NCBI RefSeq assembly: GCF_900185715.1
Contig: NZ_FYAS01000007.1
Coordinates: forward strand, 1 to 64,000
Length of the DNA: 64,000 nt
Origin: Allobosea sp. CS1GBMeth4
Lineage (GTDB): Bacteria > Pseudomonadota > Alphaproteobacteria > Rhizobiales > Beijerinckiaceae
Direction of reading: 5' to 3'
Shown: in pieces, positions 53,622-62,370 of the stretch
Layout of the letters: each line of letters opens with the position of its first letter
How positions within the stretch are numbered: the first letter of the stretch is position 1
Translations under genes and position numbers: made by a program
The notes under the pieces: generated by a model
What the model saw: only the letters and a program-made list of their open reading frames with translations
What the model was told of the DNA's origin: nothing
Databases searched by the model: none

Positions 53622-54760
53622 GCCAGCTTCCTTTCCCGTTTGAGAGCGACGGTCTTGCGCAGGATGGCGTCCACCTCGACCGCACGCTGCTGATAGGTGT
53701 GCTCGGAGAGCACGCGCGCGAGTGCGGCGCGTCCGATCTCGCGGGCCCGCTCCCGCGTGAGCGCTTCGAGATGCCCGGCGACGTCGAGCCCGTCCCGCGC
53801 CAGCAGCACCTCCTCGCCCGGCGTGAGAAAGAGTTCGATGCCTTCCCATGCGTCGCTGATCAGGCAGGCTCCGGCCCCGGCCGCCTCGAAGACGCGCGTC
53901 GCCGGCGAGAAGCCGGTCTGCGCCATCGAATCGCGGGCGATGTTGAGCACCGCGAGCGGCGTCGCATTGAAGGCGTTGTGCTCGCGCGTGTAGACATGGC
54001 CGAGCGAGCGCACGTTCGGCGGCATCGCCCGCTCCTCCCAGCCATTGCCGCCGATCAGGAAGCTGCGCGAGCGCAGCCGCGCCGCCGGCATCAGGAAGAA
54101 CTGCGTCACGCGCTCCTCGCGGTCGGGCAGGCGGTTGCCGAGGAAGGCGAGATCGCATGCGAAGCGCGGATCGGGCTCGACCGGATGATGGGTCGTCAGA
54201 TCGAGCGCATTGTAGATCGGTACGCAGCGCGCCGCGCCCAGCGACTCGTAAGCGGCGACCACCGGCGGCCCTCCGCCATAGGTGAGGACGAGATCGAGCG
54301 CCGGCAGCGCCCGCTGAATGACATGGGCGGACATTCCCTGGTCGGACATCGCCGGGACCGCACCTGCCGGCGCCGATTGCAGCGCGCGCAGCGACGCGAG
54401 CGTCGCCGGAGCGTCGACGTCCCAGAAGATCCGGACCGCCTCCGGCCTCGAGGCCGCGACGACCCCGTCCAGCAGCGCATCGTCGAACACGCCGACGCCG
54501 CTCGCCTTGACCACGATCTCCGCCGCGGCGGCCTCGGCGATCACGCGGCGGACACCTTCGGGCGTGGCGGGATAGACGATGACCCGGGCCCAGTCGGGCG
54601 GATCGATGTCGCGGTGCTGCTGGCGGTCGAAGGCGTCGGGCTCGTAGAAGGTGACGTCATGGCCGAGGGCCGCGAGCGCGCGCAGCAGGCCGCGATAATA
54701 GGTGGCCGCGCCGTTCCAGTAGGAGGAGAGCAGGCTGGAGCCGTAGAAGGCGATCTTCAT
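53618..54760 (-). CDS. CgeB-like glycosyltransferase (second of three tandem)
   Basis: The 380-residue product starts MKIAFYGSSLLSSYWNGAAT, with the YYRGLLRALAALGHDV helix, and continues with IFWDVDAPATL, DLAFLGNRLPDR and a C-terminal TRVFEAAGAGACLISD. It aligns with its neighbours in order and spacing. The ATG overlaps the upstream gene stop (ATGA); I rejected an in-frame extension to 54991 because it lies in the neighbour. Confidence 0.82.
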   Translation of the reverse strand: MKIAFYGSSLLSSYWNGAATYYRGLLRALAALGHDVTFYEPDAFDRQQHRDIDPPDWARVIVYPATPEGVRRVIAEAAAAEIVVKASGVGVFDDALLDGVVAASRPEAVRIFWDVDAPATLASLRALQSAPAGAVPAMSDQGMSAHVIQRALPALDLVLTYGGGPPVVAAYESLGAARCVPIYNALDLTTHHPVEPDPRFACDLAFLGNRLPDREERVTQFFLMPAARLRSRSFLIGGNGWEERAMPPNVRSLGHVYTREHNAFNATPLAVLNIARDSMAQTGFSPATRVFEAAGAGACLISDAWEGIELFLTPGEEVLLARDGLDVAGHLEALTRERAREIGRAALARVLSEHTYQQRAVEVDAILRKTVALKRERKLA

Positions 54761-55866
54761 GCCGCGACCTCCGCTTGCTCGCGGCCGAGCCGCGCCGTGA
54801 TGGCGAGCAGTTCCCGGGCGCGATGGGCGCAGCTGTGGCGTGCCTCGATGGTGGCGAGGCCGTTCCCGGCGAGCTCGGAGCGCAGCGCCGCATCCTCTCG
54901 CAGATCCCTCAGATGGCGTGTCATCTCGGCGCCGTCCGCGGCGACGAGATAATCGCGGCCGGGATCGAACAGATGCTCGCTGTCCTGCCATGGTGCGGTC
55001 ACCAGCGGGATGCCGCAGGCCAGCGCCTCGAAGACGCGGATGGTCGGGATGCCCGGCAGCGCCGAGGCATAATAGCGGCGCGGCACATGCACGGTGGCGA
55101 GGTGGCGGGCGAAGGTCGCGGGCACGGCGGCGTTCGCCAGCCAGCCGCGGTAGTGCGCGCCATAACGGGCGAGCAGCCGGTCCGCGCTGGCGGGATAGCG
55201 CACGCCGTGGATGTCGAGGCTGAGCCCGGCGGCCGCGGCCGGCGCGAGCAGGAAGCTCTCGATCTCGGCGGTGCGTTCGCCGTCGCCCCAGTTGCCGATC
55301 CAGACCAGCCCCTCGCGCCGGGTTGCGCTCGGCGGTGGCCGGAAATGACGCGTGTCGGCCGCCTCGTGCCAGATGAAGGCGCGCTCGCCCCAGCCCCAGC
55401 TGCGATAGACCTCCGCCAGGGAGGCGCCGAAGGCGAGCACGGCGTCATAGCCCGACAGGTCGTAGACCCGCATCGCGTCCGGTTCGCTGACGGCACGATG
55501 ATGGGTGTCGTGGAAGAGCAGGCGCAGTCCCGGATGACTCTTCCCGTAGCGGCCGAGCGCGGCGACCAGCGCCGGCTCGGTCCATTCGTGCACGATGGCG
55601 AGCGCGGCGCCGTCCAGCAGCTCCTGCGGATCGGGCTCGGCCGCATAGGAGACGACGCGGAGTTCGGGATAGGCCGCGCGAAAGGGTTCGAGCGCCGCCT
55701 CGCCATGGTCGGCGAGGAGGTTGGCGAGGCTCCAGGCGTCGGATGGCTGGCAGGCGACCACCTCGTGGCCGAGTTCCATCAGCTCCCGCAGCACCCCGCG
55801 CAGGAAATGCGCGTTGCCGTGATTCCAGCAGGAGGTCAGCGAATGGGTGAAGTAGACGATCTTCAT
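54757..55866 (-). CDS. CgeB-like glycosyltransferase (first of three tandem)
   Basis: The 369-residue product starts MKIVYFTHSLTSCWNHGNAH, followed by FLRGVLRELMELGHEV. The C-terminal part has WIGNWGDGERT, YRGWLANAAVPATFARH and TIRVFEALACGIPLVTAP, the acceptor and donor signatures of the family. The ATG overlaps the upstream GT4 stop (ATGA). It is probably a soluble or peripheral transferase of the island. Confidence 0.82.
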   Translation of the reverse strand: MKIVYFTHSLTSCWNHGNAHFLRGVLRELMELGHEVVACQPSDAWSLANLLADHGEAALEPFRAAYPELRVVSYAAEPDPQELLDGAALAIVHEWTEPALVAALGRYGKSHPGLRLLFHDTHHRAVSEPDAMRVYDLSGYDAVLAFGASLAEVYRSWGWGERAFIWHEAADTRHFRPPPSATRREGLVWIGNWGDGERTAEIESFLLAPAAAAGLSLDIHGVRYPASADRLLARYGAHYRGWLANAAVPATFARHLATVHVPRRYYASALPGIPTIRVFEALACGIPLVTAPWQDSEHLFDPGRDYLVAADGAEMTRHLRDLREDAALRSELAGNGLATIEARHSCAHRARELLAITARLGREQAEVAA

Positions 55867-56987
55867 GCCGCCGCTCCCTCTCGGCGGCGCCGCTCGCGGC
55901 CAGCCGCAGCCGCATAGATCTCGAGCATCTGCGCGGCCATGGCCTCGACCGCGTAGCGCCGTGCGCGTTCCTTCGCCGCCGCGCCCAGGATCGCCCGGCG
56001 CTCGGGCGCCGCGGCCAGTTGGGTCAGCGCCCGCCCGAAAGCTTCGGCATTGCGGGCTGGAACGAAGACGGCCGCCCCGTCCCACAGCTCCCTGAAGGTG
56101 GGGATTTCGGAGAGCACCAGCGCGCAGCCGGCCTGCGCCGCCTCCAGCACGGCCAATCCGAACGGTTCGTAGAGCGCCGTGGCCACGAAGATCGGCCGGC
56201 GCGCGAGCAGCGCGCGGACGTCGGACGGGCCGACCGGGCCGAGCCCCTGCAATCGGCGAAGCTCGATCCTGCTGCCGTTCGGGCCGGTGGTCGGTCCGGC
56301 GGCGAGGACCGGCAGCTCGGTGAAGCCGGCGGCCGCGTCCAGCGTGGCGATGTCCTTGGCCTCGTCCCAGAGCCGGCCCGCGGTGAGGGCGAAATGCGGC
56401 CGCGCGCCGTGAGGCGGGAGCTCGGCCGGCGCCCTGCCATTGTGAACGACCGCGGGGCGGCGTCCGTAAATTCGCTCGATCTCGGTGGCGAGGGCGCTGG
56501 AGGGGCACACCAGGGTGTCGCTTGCGGCGATACCCTGTGCCATCACCTGCGTCCGCCAGCGGAAATCGGCCGGCAAGGGGCCGCCCTTGACGGCCGCCCA
56601 CCAGCTCGCGAGGCAGGAGTGGACGACGGAGACCACCGCGCTCTCGAAGCTGGCGATGGCCAGCGCCGGCGTGTTCAGATGCACGAGGTCGGCGCCGTGG
56701 CGGCGGGCCAGGTCGGAGATCTCCCGAGCCGTGGTTTCGGCGACTTCCGGATTCTCCGCCAGCCAGTCGAGCGGCAGGCCCGTCTCGACCAGCCGCAGCC
56801 CTGGGATCGCCGCCGCGAGGCGGCGCTGGCCCTCGCTCGGCGCCGGGCCGAGCAACGCCAGCGTGGTGCGCACCTCGTGACGTGCCAGCCCGGTGGCGAG
56901 GTCGAGGGCATAGGTCAGCACGCCCCCGACGGCGTCGGCCGTCATCAGGATCCGCAGCGGGCATGGATTCCGGCGCATCGGCTGCAT
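55863..56987 (-). CDS. GT4 family glycosyltransferase
   Basis: The 374-residue GT-B enzyme has the N-terminal ADAVGGVLTYALDLATGLA motif typical of GT4 and the E-x7-E signature EPFGLAVLEA, followed by GCALVLSE. A GGGAG lies eight bases before the ATG at 56987. It is the first of four successive glycosyltransferase genes on this strand, directly after two sugar-epimerase genes. Confidence 0.85.
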   Translation of the reverse strand: MQPMRRNPCPLRILMTADAVGGVLTYALDLATGLARHEVRTTLALLGPAPSEGQRRLAAAIPGLRLVETGLPLDWLAENPEVAETTAREISDLARRHGADLVHLNTPALAIASFESAVVSVVHSCLASWWAAVKGGPLPADFRWRTQVMAQGIAASDTLVCPSSALATEIERIYGRRPAVVHNGRAPAELPPHGARPHFALTAGRLWDEAKDIATLDAAAGFTELPVLAAGPTTGPNGSRIELRRLQGLGPVGPSDVRALLARRPIFVATALYEPFGLAVLEAAQAGCALVLSEIPTFRELWDGAAVFVPARNAEAFGRALTQLAAAPERRAILGAAAKERARRYAVEAMAAQMLEIYAAAAGRERRRREGAAA

Positions 56988-56989
56988 GG

Positions 56990-58060
56990 CTACGCTCCCG
57001 CCGCCTGGCGGCGCTCGATCCCGCGCGTGCTCTCCGCCAGCCAGTCGCCGAGGCGTGCCAGCCCCACCCGCCAGGGTGTCGGCACGGGCAGATCGAGTTC
57101 GCGGGCGATGCGCCTCGTGTCCGAGACGTAGTAGCGCTGGTCGCCGGCGCGCCAGTCCTGGAAGTCGACCTCGACGCGCCGGCCGATCAGACCTTCGACA
57201 TGGGCGATGAGCTGCAGCAGGCTGACGGCGTTGGCGGGGCCTCCGCCCAGATTGAAGGCCCGGCCGCCGATACGGCGGATATTGCGCCAGGCGCGCAGAT
57301 AGGCCTCCACGGCATCGTCGACGAACAGGATGTCGCGGACCTGGCGTCCATCGCCATAGATCGTGATGGGCTCACCGCGCAGCGCGCGGATCATGAAATG
57401 CGCGACCCAGCCCTGATCCTCGGTGCCGTGCTGATGCGGTCCGTAGATGCAGCTCATCCGCATCACCATGGCGGGGATGCCGAAGGAGCGTGCGTAGTCG
57501 AGCACGTACTGATCCGCGGCTCCCTTTGAGCAGCCGTAAGGCGTGTGGAAGTCGAGCGGGCGCTCCTCGGCGATCCCGCGCGAGCGCTGGATCTCGTCGA
57601 TCGGCAGATAGGCGTCACCCTGCTCGAGGAGATCGATGTCGGACAGGCTGCCATAGACCTTGTTGGTGCTGGCGAAGATCACCGGCACCGGCTCGGACAG
57701 GCTCCGCACCGCCTCGAGGACATGCAGGGTGCCGCACAGGTTGACGCCGAAATCGTCGACGGGATCGGCGAGGCTGCTGGTGACCGCGACCTGCGCCGCG
57801 AGATGGAACACGGCCGTCGTGCCGCGAACCGCTTCGGCGACGGCGCCGGCGTCCCGAATGTCGCAGTGACGGAGGGTGACGCGCTCGCCGTGCCGCTGCT
57901 GCAGCCAGGCGACATTGTGCGCGACGCCGGGGCGAGCCAGGCTGTCATAGATCAGGACCCGATATCCTTCCCGCGCCAGCCGGTCGACCAGGTTGCTGCC
58001 GATGAAGCCGGCTCCGCCAGTCACCAATACGGAACGGGAGGAGGCGGGATCCGGTCTCAT
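56990..58060 (-). CDS. NAD-dependent sugar epimerase (CDP-paratose 2-epimerase-like)
   Basis: The 356-residue short-chain dehydrogenase has GGAGFIGSNL, ASTNKVYG and TPYGCSKGAADQYV (YxxxK-type). The segments GTEDQGWVAHF and NLGGGPANAVSLLQL are characteristic of the CDP-paratose/CDP-tyvelose 2-epimerase branch. It probably epimerises or dehydrates a nucleotide sugar used in this island. The start overlaps the end of the next gene upstream (ATGA). Confidence 0.85.
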   Translation of the reverse strand: MRPDPASSRSVLVTGGAGFIGSNLVDRLAREGYRVLIYDSLARPGVAHNVAWLQQRHGERVTLRHCDIRDAGAVAEAVRGTTAVFHLAAQVAVTSSLADPVDDFGVNLCGTLHVLEAVRSLSEPVPVIFASTNKVYGSLSDIDLLEQGDAYLPIDEIQRSRGIAEERPLDFHTPYGCSKGAADQYVLDYARSFGIPAMVMRMSCIYGPHQHGTEDQGWVAHFMIRALRGEPITIYGDGRQVRDILFVDDAVEAYLRAWRNIRRIGGRAFNLGGGPANAVSLLQLIAHVEGLIGRRVEVDFQDWRAGDQRYYVSDTRRIARELDLPVPTPWRVGLARLGDWLAESTRGIERRQAAGA

Positions 58061-59163
58061 GCCACCAGCCCGCGGACTTCGAGTTCACGCCGCGCCTCCT
58101 CGGCGCGGTCGGATGCCTGCTGCCGCGCCACCCATTCGGCGAGCTCGGCCAGACCTTCGCTGAAATCCTGCTGTGCCCGGAAGCCGAGCTGTGCCTCGGC
58201 CTGGCCGACATCGGCGAAGCAGTGGCGGATATCGCCCGAGCGCGCCTTACCGGTGATTTCGGGCTGGATCGATGCACGCCCCATCGCCTGCGCCAGCAGG
58301 GCGCCGACCTCGGCGATGGTCCGGTGCTCGCCGCTGCCGACATTGTAGACCTTGCCCGCTGAGGCCGGATGCTCGAGCGCCGCCACGAAGGCCCGGCACA
58401 CGTCGCGGACATGGACGAAATCGCGGCGCTGCAGACCATCCTCGTAGACGAGGGGAGGACGGCCGTTGAGGAGCCGCGAGGCGAAGATGGCGAGCACGCC
58501 GGTATAAGGGTTCGACAGCGCCTGGCCGGGCCCATAGACGTTGAAGAGCCGGAGCGCCGTCCCCTGCATGCCATAGGCGGCGCTGAGCATCAGCGTCAGG
58601 CGCTCCTGGACATATTTGCCGAGGGCATAGACAGAGGCGAGGGAAGGGCGTTTCCATTCCGGTGTCGGCGCGGGAACGAGCGGGCGGCCGGCGCCGTCGA
58701 GCGGCTCCCAGCTGCCGCCGCCGATCTCGCCGCGGACCGCGTCGTCGACGAGATTGCCGTCGGCGTCGCGATAGAGGCCTTCGCCATAAATGCTCATGGA
58801 AGAGGCCACCACCACGCGCTCGACCGGCCTGTCGATGAGCTGCTGGAACAGCACGGCGGTGCCGTGATCGTTCACCGAGACATAGCGGTCGACCGCATAC
58901 ATGCTCTGGCCGACGCCGACCTCGGCCGCGAGATGCACGACGTGGCTGGTGCCGGCCAGTGCGCGCTTCACCTTCCCGGCGTCCCGGACATCGCCCGCGA
59001 TCATCTCGACCTCGCGGGGGAGGCGCAGGCCGTTCTCGCCGCGCTCGTGCACCTGCTCGATCAGGCTGTCGAGAACCCGGACATGATAGCCGTGGCGGAG
59101 CAGAGACTCGGCGAGGTGGCAGCCGATGAAGCCGGCGCCCCCGGTAATCAACACGCTCTTCAT
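58057..59163 (-). CDS. NAD-dependent epimerase/dehydratase
   Basis: The 368-residue product has GGAGFIGCHLAESLL, ASSMSIYGEG and VYALGKYVQE (YxxxK), a full catalytic set. The sequence is a UDP-glucose-4-epimerase-like member with an insertion (LVDDAVRGEIGGGSWEPLD) of its own. GAGGAATTC just upstream of the ATG is the ribosome binding site, part of a 15-base tandem repeat. It is the first gene of the seven-gene minus-strand half of the island. Confidence 0.85.
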   Translation of the reverse strand: MKSVLITGGAGFIGCHLAESLLRHGYHVRVLDSLIEQVHERGENGLRLPREVEMIAGDVRDAGKVKRALAGTSHVVHLAAEVGVGQSMYAVDRYVSVNDHGTAVLFQQLIDRPVERVVVASSMSIYGEGLYRDADGNLVDDAVRGEIGGGSWEPLDGAGRPLVPAPTPEWKRPSLASVYALGKYVQERLTLMLSAAYGMQGTALRLFNVYGPGQALSNPYTGVLAIFASRLLNGRPPLVYEDGLQRRDFVHVRDVCRAFVAALEHPASAGKVYNVGSGEHRTIAEVGALLAQAMGRASIQPEITGKARSGDIRHCFADVGQAEAQLGFRAQQDFSEGLAELAEWVARQQASDRAEEARRELEVRGLVA

Positions 59164-59235
59164 GAATTCCTCGGCGATGAATTCTTGGGAGATGAATTCT
59201 TGGGAGATGAACGCTTGGGCTATGATTTCTTGCGC
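59161..59235. repeat. Five-copy 15-base tandem repeat overlapping a ribosome binding site and start codon
   Basis: Units begin at 59161, 59176, 59191, 59206 and 59221. The two middle ones are identical (GATGAATTCTTGGGA) and the outer three diverge. On the minus strand the unit nearest the epimerase reads GCCGAGGAATTCATG, carrying the ribosome binding site and start codon of that gene; the others are near-copies with ATC in place of ATG. The last unit lies inside the end of the small gene at 59220-59489. Confidence 0.85.
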
Positions 59236-59489
59236 TCGATCAATTTGTTGAAGCGGCTATTCGTGTCCTCTTCGTAGAGGAGCGCGAGCTTGCGTTCCTC
59301 GAATTTGTCGAAGAACTCTTCCCAGGAGATTTCCTCCAAGCCTTCGTCAGCTTCGCCGAAATCGAGCCTCAGTAATCCTGGATCGTCTTCCTTCCGGCCG
59401 GTACCTTTCACCCGCGCCGGTCGCCCGCCGCGTGCCTCCGCCCACCGGCGGATCTTTGAATGGTTGGTCGTCGTATTGCCGTGGGACAT
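59220..59489 (-). CDS. Small conserved protein, unknown
   Basis: The 89-residue product begins MSHGNTTTNHSKIRRWAEAR and continues GGRPARVKGTGRKEDDPGLL, then LRLDFGEADEGLEEISWEEF and FDKFEERKLALLYEED. This is a compact family I recall as common in Proteobacteria, usually with the KxWAEARGG-PA-VKGTG pattern. Function is unknown. AGGAG seven bases upstream supports this start. It lies between the PRTase-kinase gene and the epimerase. Confidence 0.75.
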   Translation of the reverse strand: MSHGNTTTNHSKIRRWAEARGGRPARVKGTGRKEDDPGLLRLDFGEADEGLEEISWEEFFDKFEERKLALLYEEDTNSRFNKLIERKKS

Positions 59490-59550
59490 CAGGAAGCTCC
59501 TTCGTCTCCGGGACAAGACGTCAACAGGCAGCTACAAAGATGGTTCCTGC

Positions 59551-61314
59551 TCAAAGCTCTCGAAGGCATCGCTTTTTCAATAATGCGACGTATCTGTACG
59601 TCAGCGTACAAAGTAGACGGCGGTCGACTTCCAGAAGAGGCGCCTGCGCATCGAGGGTAAAATTGCCCGCCTGGAAAGCGAGGTAGCAGCTTTCGTAGAA
59701 GTCGATCAGGCGGGGCTCGAGCGCGCAGCCCCTGGAGCGCAGGCCTGCGCACAGCGCGTCGAATTCGCCGTCGGACAGACCGAGCTCGATTCCGGCGCCG
59801 ACGACGTCCCAGGCGATGTCCTGGCAGCCGATCAGGTCATGGGCATCGCAGTGATCGATCGCGTCGGTCTTGACCAGCCGCCCGCCGGGCCGGAGCAGCC
59901 ATTCCCAGGCATGCATGCGGTTGTCCGTCTCGACGCGCCGAACGAGATGTTCGGGCGGCGGGGCCGGCAGCCTCGCCTCATGCGCAGCCGATGCGAGCAG
60001 CCCGGCAATGTTCCGGCGGCGCATCTCGTCGAGCTCGGCGAGAGTCGCACCGCTTTGCGCCGGTGCCGGCAGATGGCGGGCTCGGAATGCGAGGTAGTCG
60101 GCAAGCTGGACGACCAGCCCTGCACGATCCCGGTTCGCGTCGAGCGCGACGGCCTCCTCCTGCCAGCGCTCCACGAGAAAGCCGTGCCGCAGCCCGAGCG
60201 GCTCGATCGTGAAGCCGCTCCCCGCCAGGATCCGGGCGCGGCGAAGCGCGGCCCGGCCTGTCCGCCCGAGTCCGGCAAAGCGCAGCAGGAAGACGCCACG
60301 CTCGCCGCGAAGCAGGAATTTGCGCCGCTCCTTCCGTGGGCTCGCGGGGGCGACCCTCCCGGTGGAGCTCAGCTCTCGCCAGCGGCCGGCGCCGATGTCC
60401 TGCAGCGGGACCAGCGCCGGGCCGGTCAGGTCCTCGACCCAGGCGGCGAGCCGGTGACGGGGCTCCGGCGTGTCGAGGGCGAGCCGGTCGAAGCCGACGA
60501 CATGCCGGGGCGCCGCATGCCAGCGCGCCACGGTCTCCGGCCTCGCCGCGCCGCCGGGCGGATTGTGGTGCGAGGGGAAGAAATGGATGTTCCGCCGCGG
60601 CACGCCGAGGCGCTCCAGCACGTCCGCAACCGCTGCGAAGGACGAGCCGGACAGGCCCGGCCCCTCGTCGACCACGGCGAACAGCCGATCACGGCGTCCC
60701 GCCAGGCTGTCGCGCAGGCCGTTCGCCAAGGCCAGCTTCCGCTCGAAAGGGTGGCCGATCGGGCGCAGCGAGAGCGACAGCGAGGCCCCGGTTCCGGCAG
60801 CGACGACGGCGCCGAGGCCGAGCCCGATGCTCCTCAACCCGATCACCGTGGGGGAGGTGCCCGCCAGCCCGCGCGCCGCCATGGCGTAGCTTTCCGGATA
60901 GAGAGCGTAGTAGGCGTAGCCCTCGGCCTCCTTGCTCTCGACCCGTTCCGGCAGCTGCAATGTCGCGAGCGCGGCGATGGCCCCCGTCGTGACCGCGGGC
61001 GACGGCGTTGCCCCCGTGGTCCAGGAGTCGATCACCGAACCGGCGAGGCGCCGCAGGACGGCGTCCACGGTCGTGACGGCCGCATCGAGCCGATCGCGGC
61101 GCTCCCGCGCGAATCTCTCGTCGAGCAGCCCCTGCGCCAGACCTGCGGCCGCGATGAACAGATCGACGAGGCGGCCATGCCGGTCGATCCAGTCGGCCCG
61201 CCCCTCGATCGGCCGCGCCGCTGCCGCCTGCAGCTCCTGGAGCAGCTGGCGAGGGCATTCGGACCGCCTGCGTTCGCCGAAGACCAGCATCCCCGAGCAA
61301 GCGGCCCGGAACAT
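59551..61314 (-). CDS. Two-domain protein: phosphoribosyltransferase-like and kinase-like
   Basis: The 587-residue product has an N-terminal region with FAVVDEGPGLSGSSFAAVADVLERLG, a PRPP-binding-like loop, and a C-terminal part with an aminoglycoside-phosphotransferase-type active site, KTDAIDHCDAHDLIGCQDIAWDV. The first domain could handle a phosphorylated sugar and the second a kinase reaction, but neither is proven. The last 30 residues are AT-rich in codon use. I do not recognise a named family. It lies divergently (102 bases) from a zinc-type dehydrogenase. Confidence 0.6.
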   Translation of the reverse strand: MFRAACSGMLVFGERRRSECPRQLLQELQAAAARPIEGRADWIDRHGRLVDLFIAAAGLAQGLLDERFARERRDRLDAAVTTVDAVLRRLAGSVIDSWTTGATPSPAVTTGAIAALATLQLPERVESKEAEGYAYYALYPESYAMAARGLAGTSPTVIGLRSIGLGLGAVVAAGTGASLSLSLRPIGHPFERKLALANGLRDSLAGRRDRLFAVVDEGPGLSGSSFAAVADVLERLGVPRRNIHFFPSHHNPPGGAARPETVARWHAAPRHVVGFDRLALDTPEPRHRLAAWVEDLTGPALVPLQDIGAGRWRELSSTGRVAPASPRKERRKFLLRGERGVFLLRFAGLGRTGRAALRRARILAGSGFTIEPLGLRHGFLVERWQEEAVALDANRDRAGLVVQLADYLAFRARHLPAPAQSGATLAELDEMRRRNIAGLLASAAHEARLPAPPPEHLVRRVETDNRMHAWEWLLRPGGRLVKTDAIDHCDAHDLIGCQDIAWDVVGAGIELGLSDGEFDALCAGLRSRGCALEPRLIDFYESCYLAFQAGNFTLDAQAPLLEVDRRLLCTLTYRYVALLKKRCLREL

Positions 61315-61416
61315 CTTTGTTCCCTGCGACGTTGGCGATCATCCGGTCCCAGCCAGCGGAGCGATTTCTTGGATGCGATTCCGGCCCCGGCTCCGACACG
61401 GCGAGCCGTCCGCACC

Positions 61417-62370
61417 ATGCGCGCCGCCGTCATCACGGCTCCCGGCCGGGTGGAGATGAGCGCGGTGCCGGTGCCGGAGCCGGGACCGGGCGAGGTGAGG
61501 GTGCGGCTCGAGGGCTGCGGCGTCTGCGCCTCGAATCTCGTGCCCTGGTCCGGCCCGGCCTGGATGAGCTTTCCGACCGCACCGGGCGATCTCGGCCATG
61601 AGGGCTGGGGCGTTGTCGACGCGGTGGGGGAGGACGTCGCCGGCATCCGCCCGGGCGAGCGCGTCGCCGCGCTCTCCTACAGGGCCTATGCGGAATACGA
61701 CATCGCCGCAGCCGATGCCGTCGTGCCATTGCCCGCGGCGCTCGCGGGCAAGCCGCTGCCGGGCGAGCCGCTCGGTTGCGCGATGAACATCTTCAGACGC
61801 AGCGAGATCGCCGCAGGGCAGACCGTCGCCATCGTCGGAGCCGGCTTTCTCGGCCTCCTCCTGACGCGGCTGGCGAGCGAGGCCGGCGCGCGTGTGATCG
61901 CGATCTCGCGCCGCCCCTTTGCGCTCGCGCTGGCGCGGCGCATGGGCGCCGCGGAAGCGCTGCCGCTGTCGGACGACGCCTCGCTCATCGGAGCGGTGAA
62001 GGAGCTGACCGGCGGTCAGCTCTGCGAGCGGGTCGTGGAGGCGGTCGGCAAGCAGGCGCCGCTCGACCTCGCCGGCGAGCTGACCCGCGAGCGCGGGCGC
62101 CTGATCGTCGCCGGCTACCATCAGGACGGGCCGCGCCAGGTGAACATGTGGCTGTGGAACTGGCGTGGGCTCGACGTCGTCAATGCGCATGAGCGCGATC
62201 CGAGGATCTATGTCGAGGGCATGCGCGCCGGCATCGCCGCTGTCGCGGCCGGCCGGCTCGATCTGGACGAACTCGTCAGCCACAGCTTCCCGCTGGAACG
62301 GCTGGGCGCGGCGCTCGACGCCACCCGCGATCGTCCCGACGGCTTCGTGAAGGCCGTCGTCCGGCCATGA
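61417..62370 (+). CDS. Medium-chain (zinc-type) dehydrogenase
   Basis: The 317-residue product has the catalytic zinc pattern CGVCASN and LGHEGWG and the NAD site VAIVGAGFLGLLLTRLA. It lacks the four structural-zinc cysteines of classic alcohol dehydrogenases. The late WNWRGLDVVNAHERDPR region is typical of sugar or polyol dehydrogenases. The end overlaps the next gene (ATGA). It probably oxidises a sugar or cyclitol. Confidence 0.82.
   Translation: MRAAVITAPGRVEMSAVPVPEPGPGEVRVRLEGCGVCASNLVPWSGPAWMSFPTAPGDLGHEGWGVVDAVGEDVAGIRPGERVAALSYRAYAEYDIAAADAVVPLPAALAGKPLPGEPLGCAMNIFRRSEIAAGQTVAIVGAGFLGLLLTRLASEAGARVIAISRRPFALALARRMGAAEALPLSDDASLIGAVKELTGGQLCERVVEAVGKQAPLDLAGELTRERGRLIVAGYHQDGPRQVNMWLWNWRGLDVVNAHERDPRIYVEGMRAGIAAVAAGRLDLDELVSHSFPLERLGAALDATRDRPDGFVKAVVRP

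Noticed and set aside
59161..59235. CRISPR-like array
   Set aside because: Units of 15 bases are head to tail without spacers, and no cas gene is present.
59839..61416. Upstream extension of the dehydrogenase frame
   Set aside because: The in-frame sequence before 61417 is antisense to the PRTase/kinase-like gene and low-complexity.
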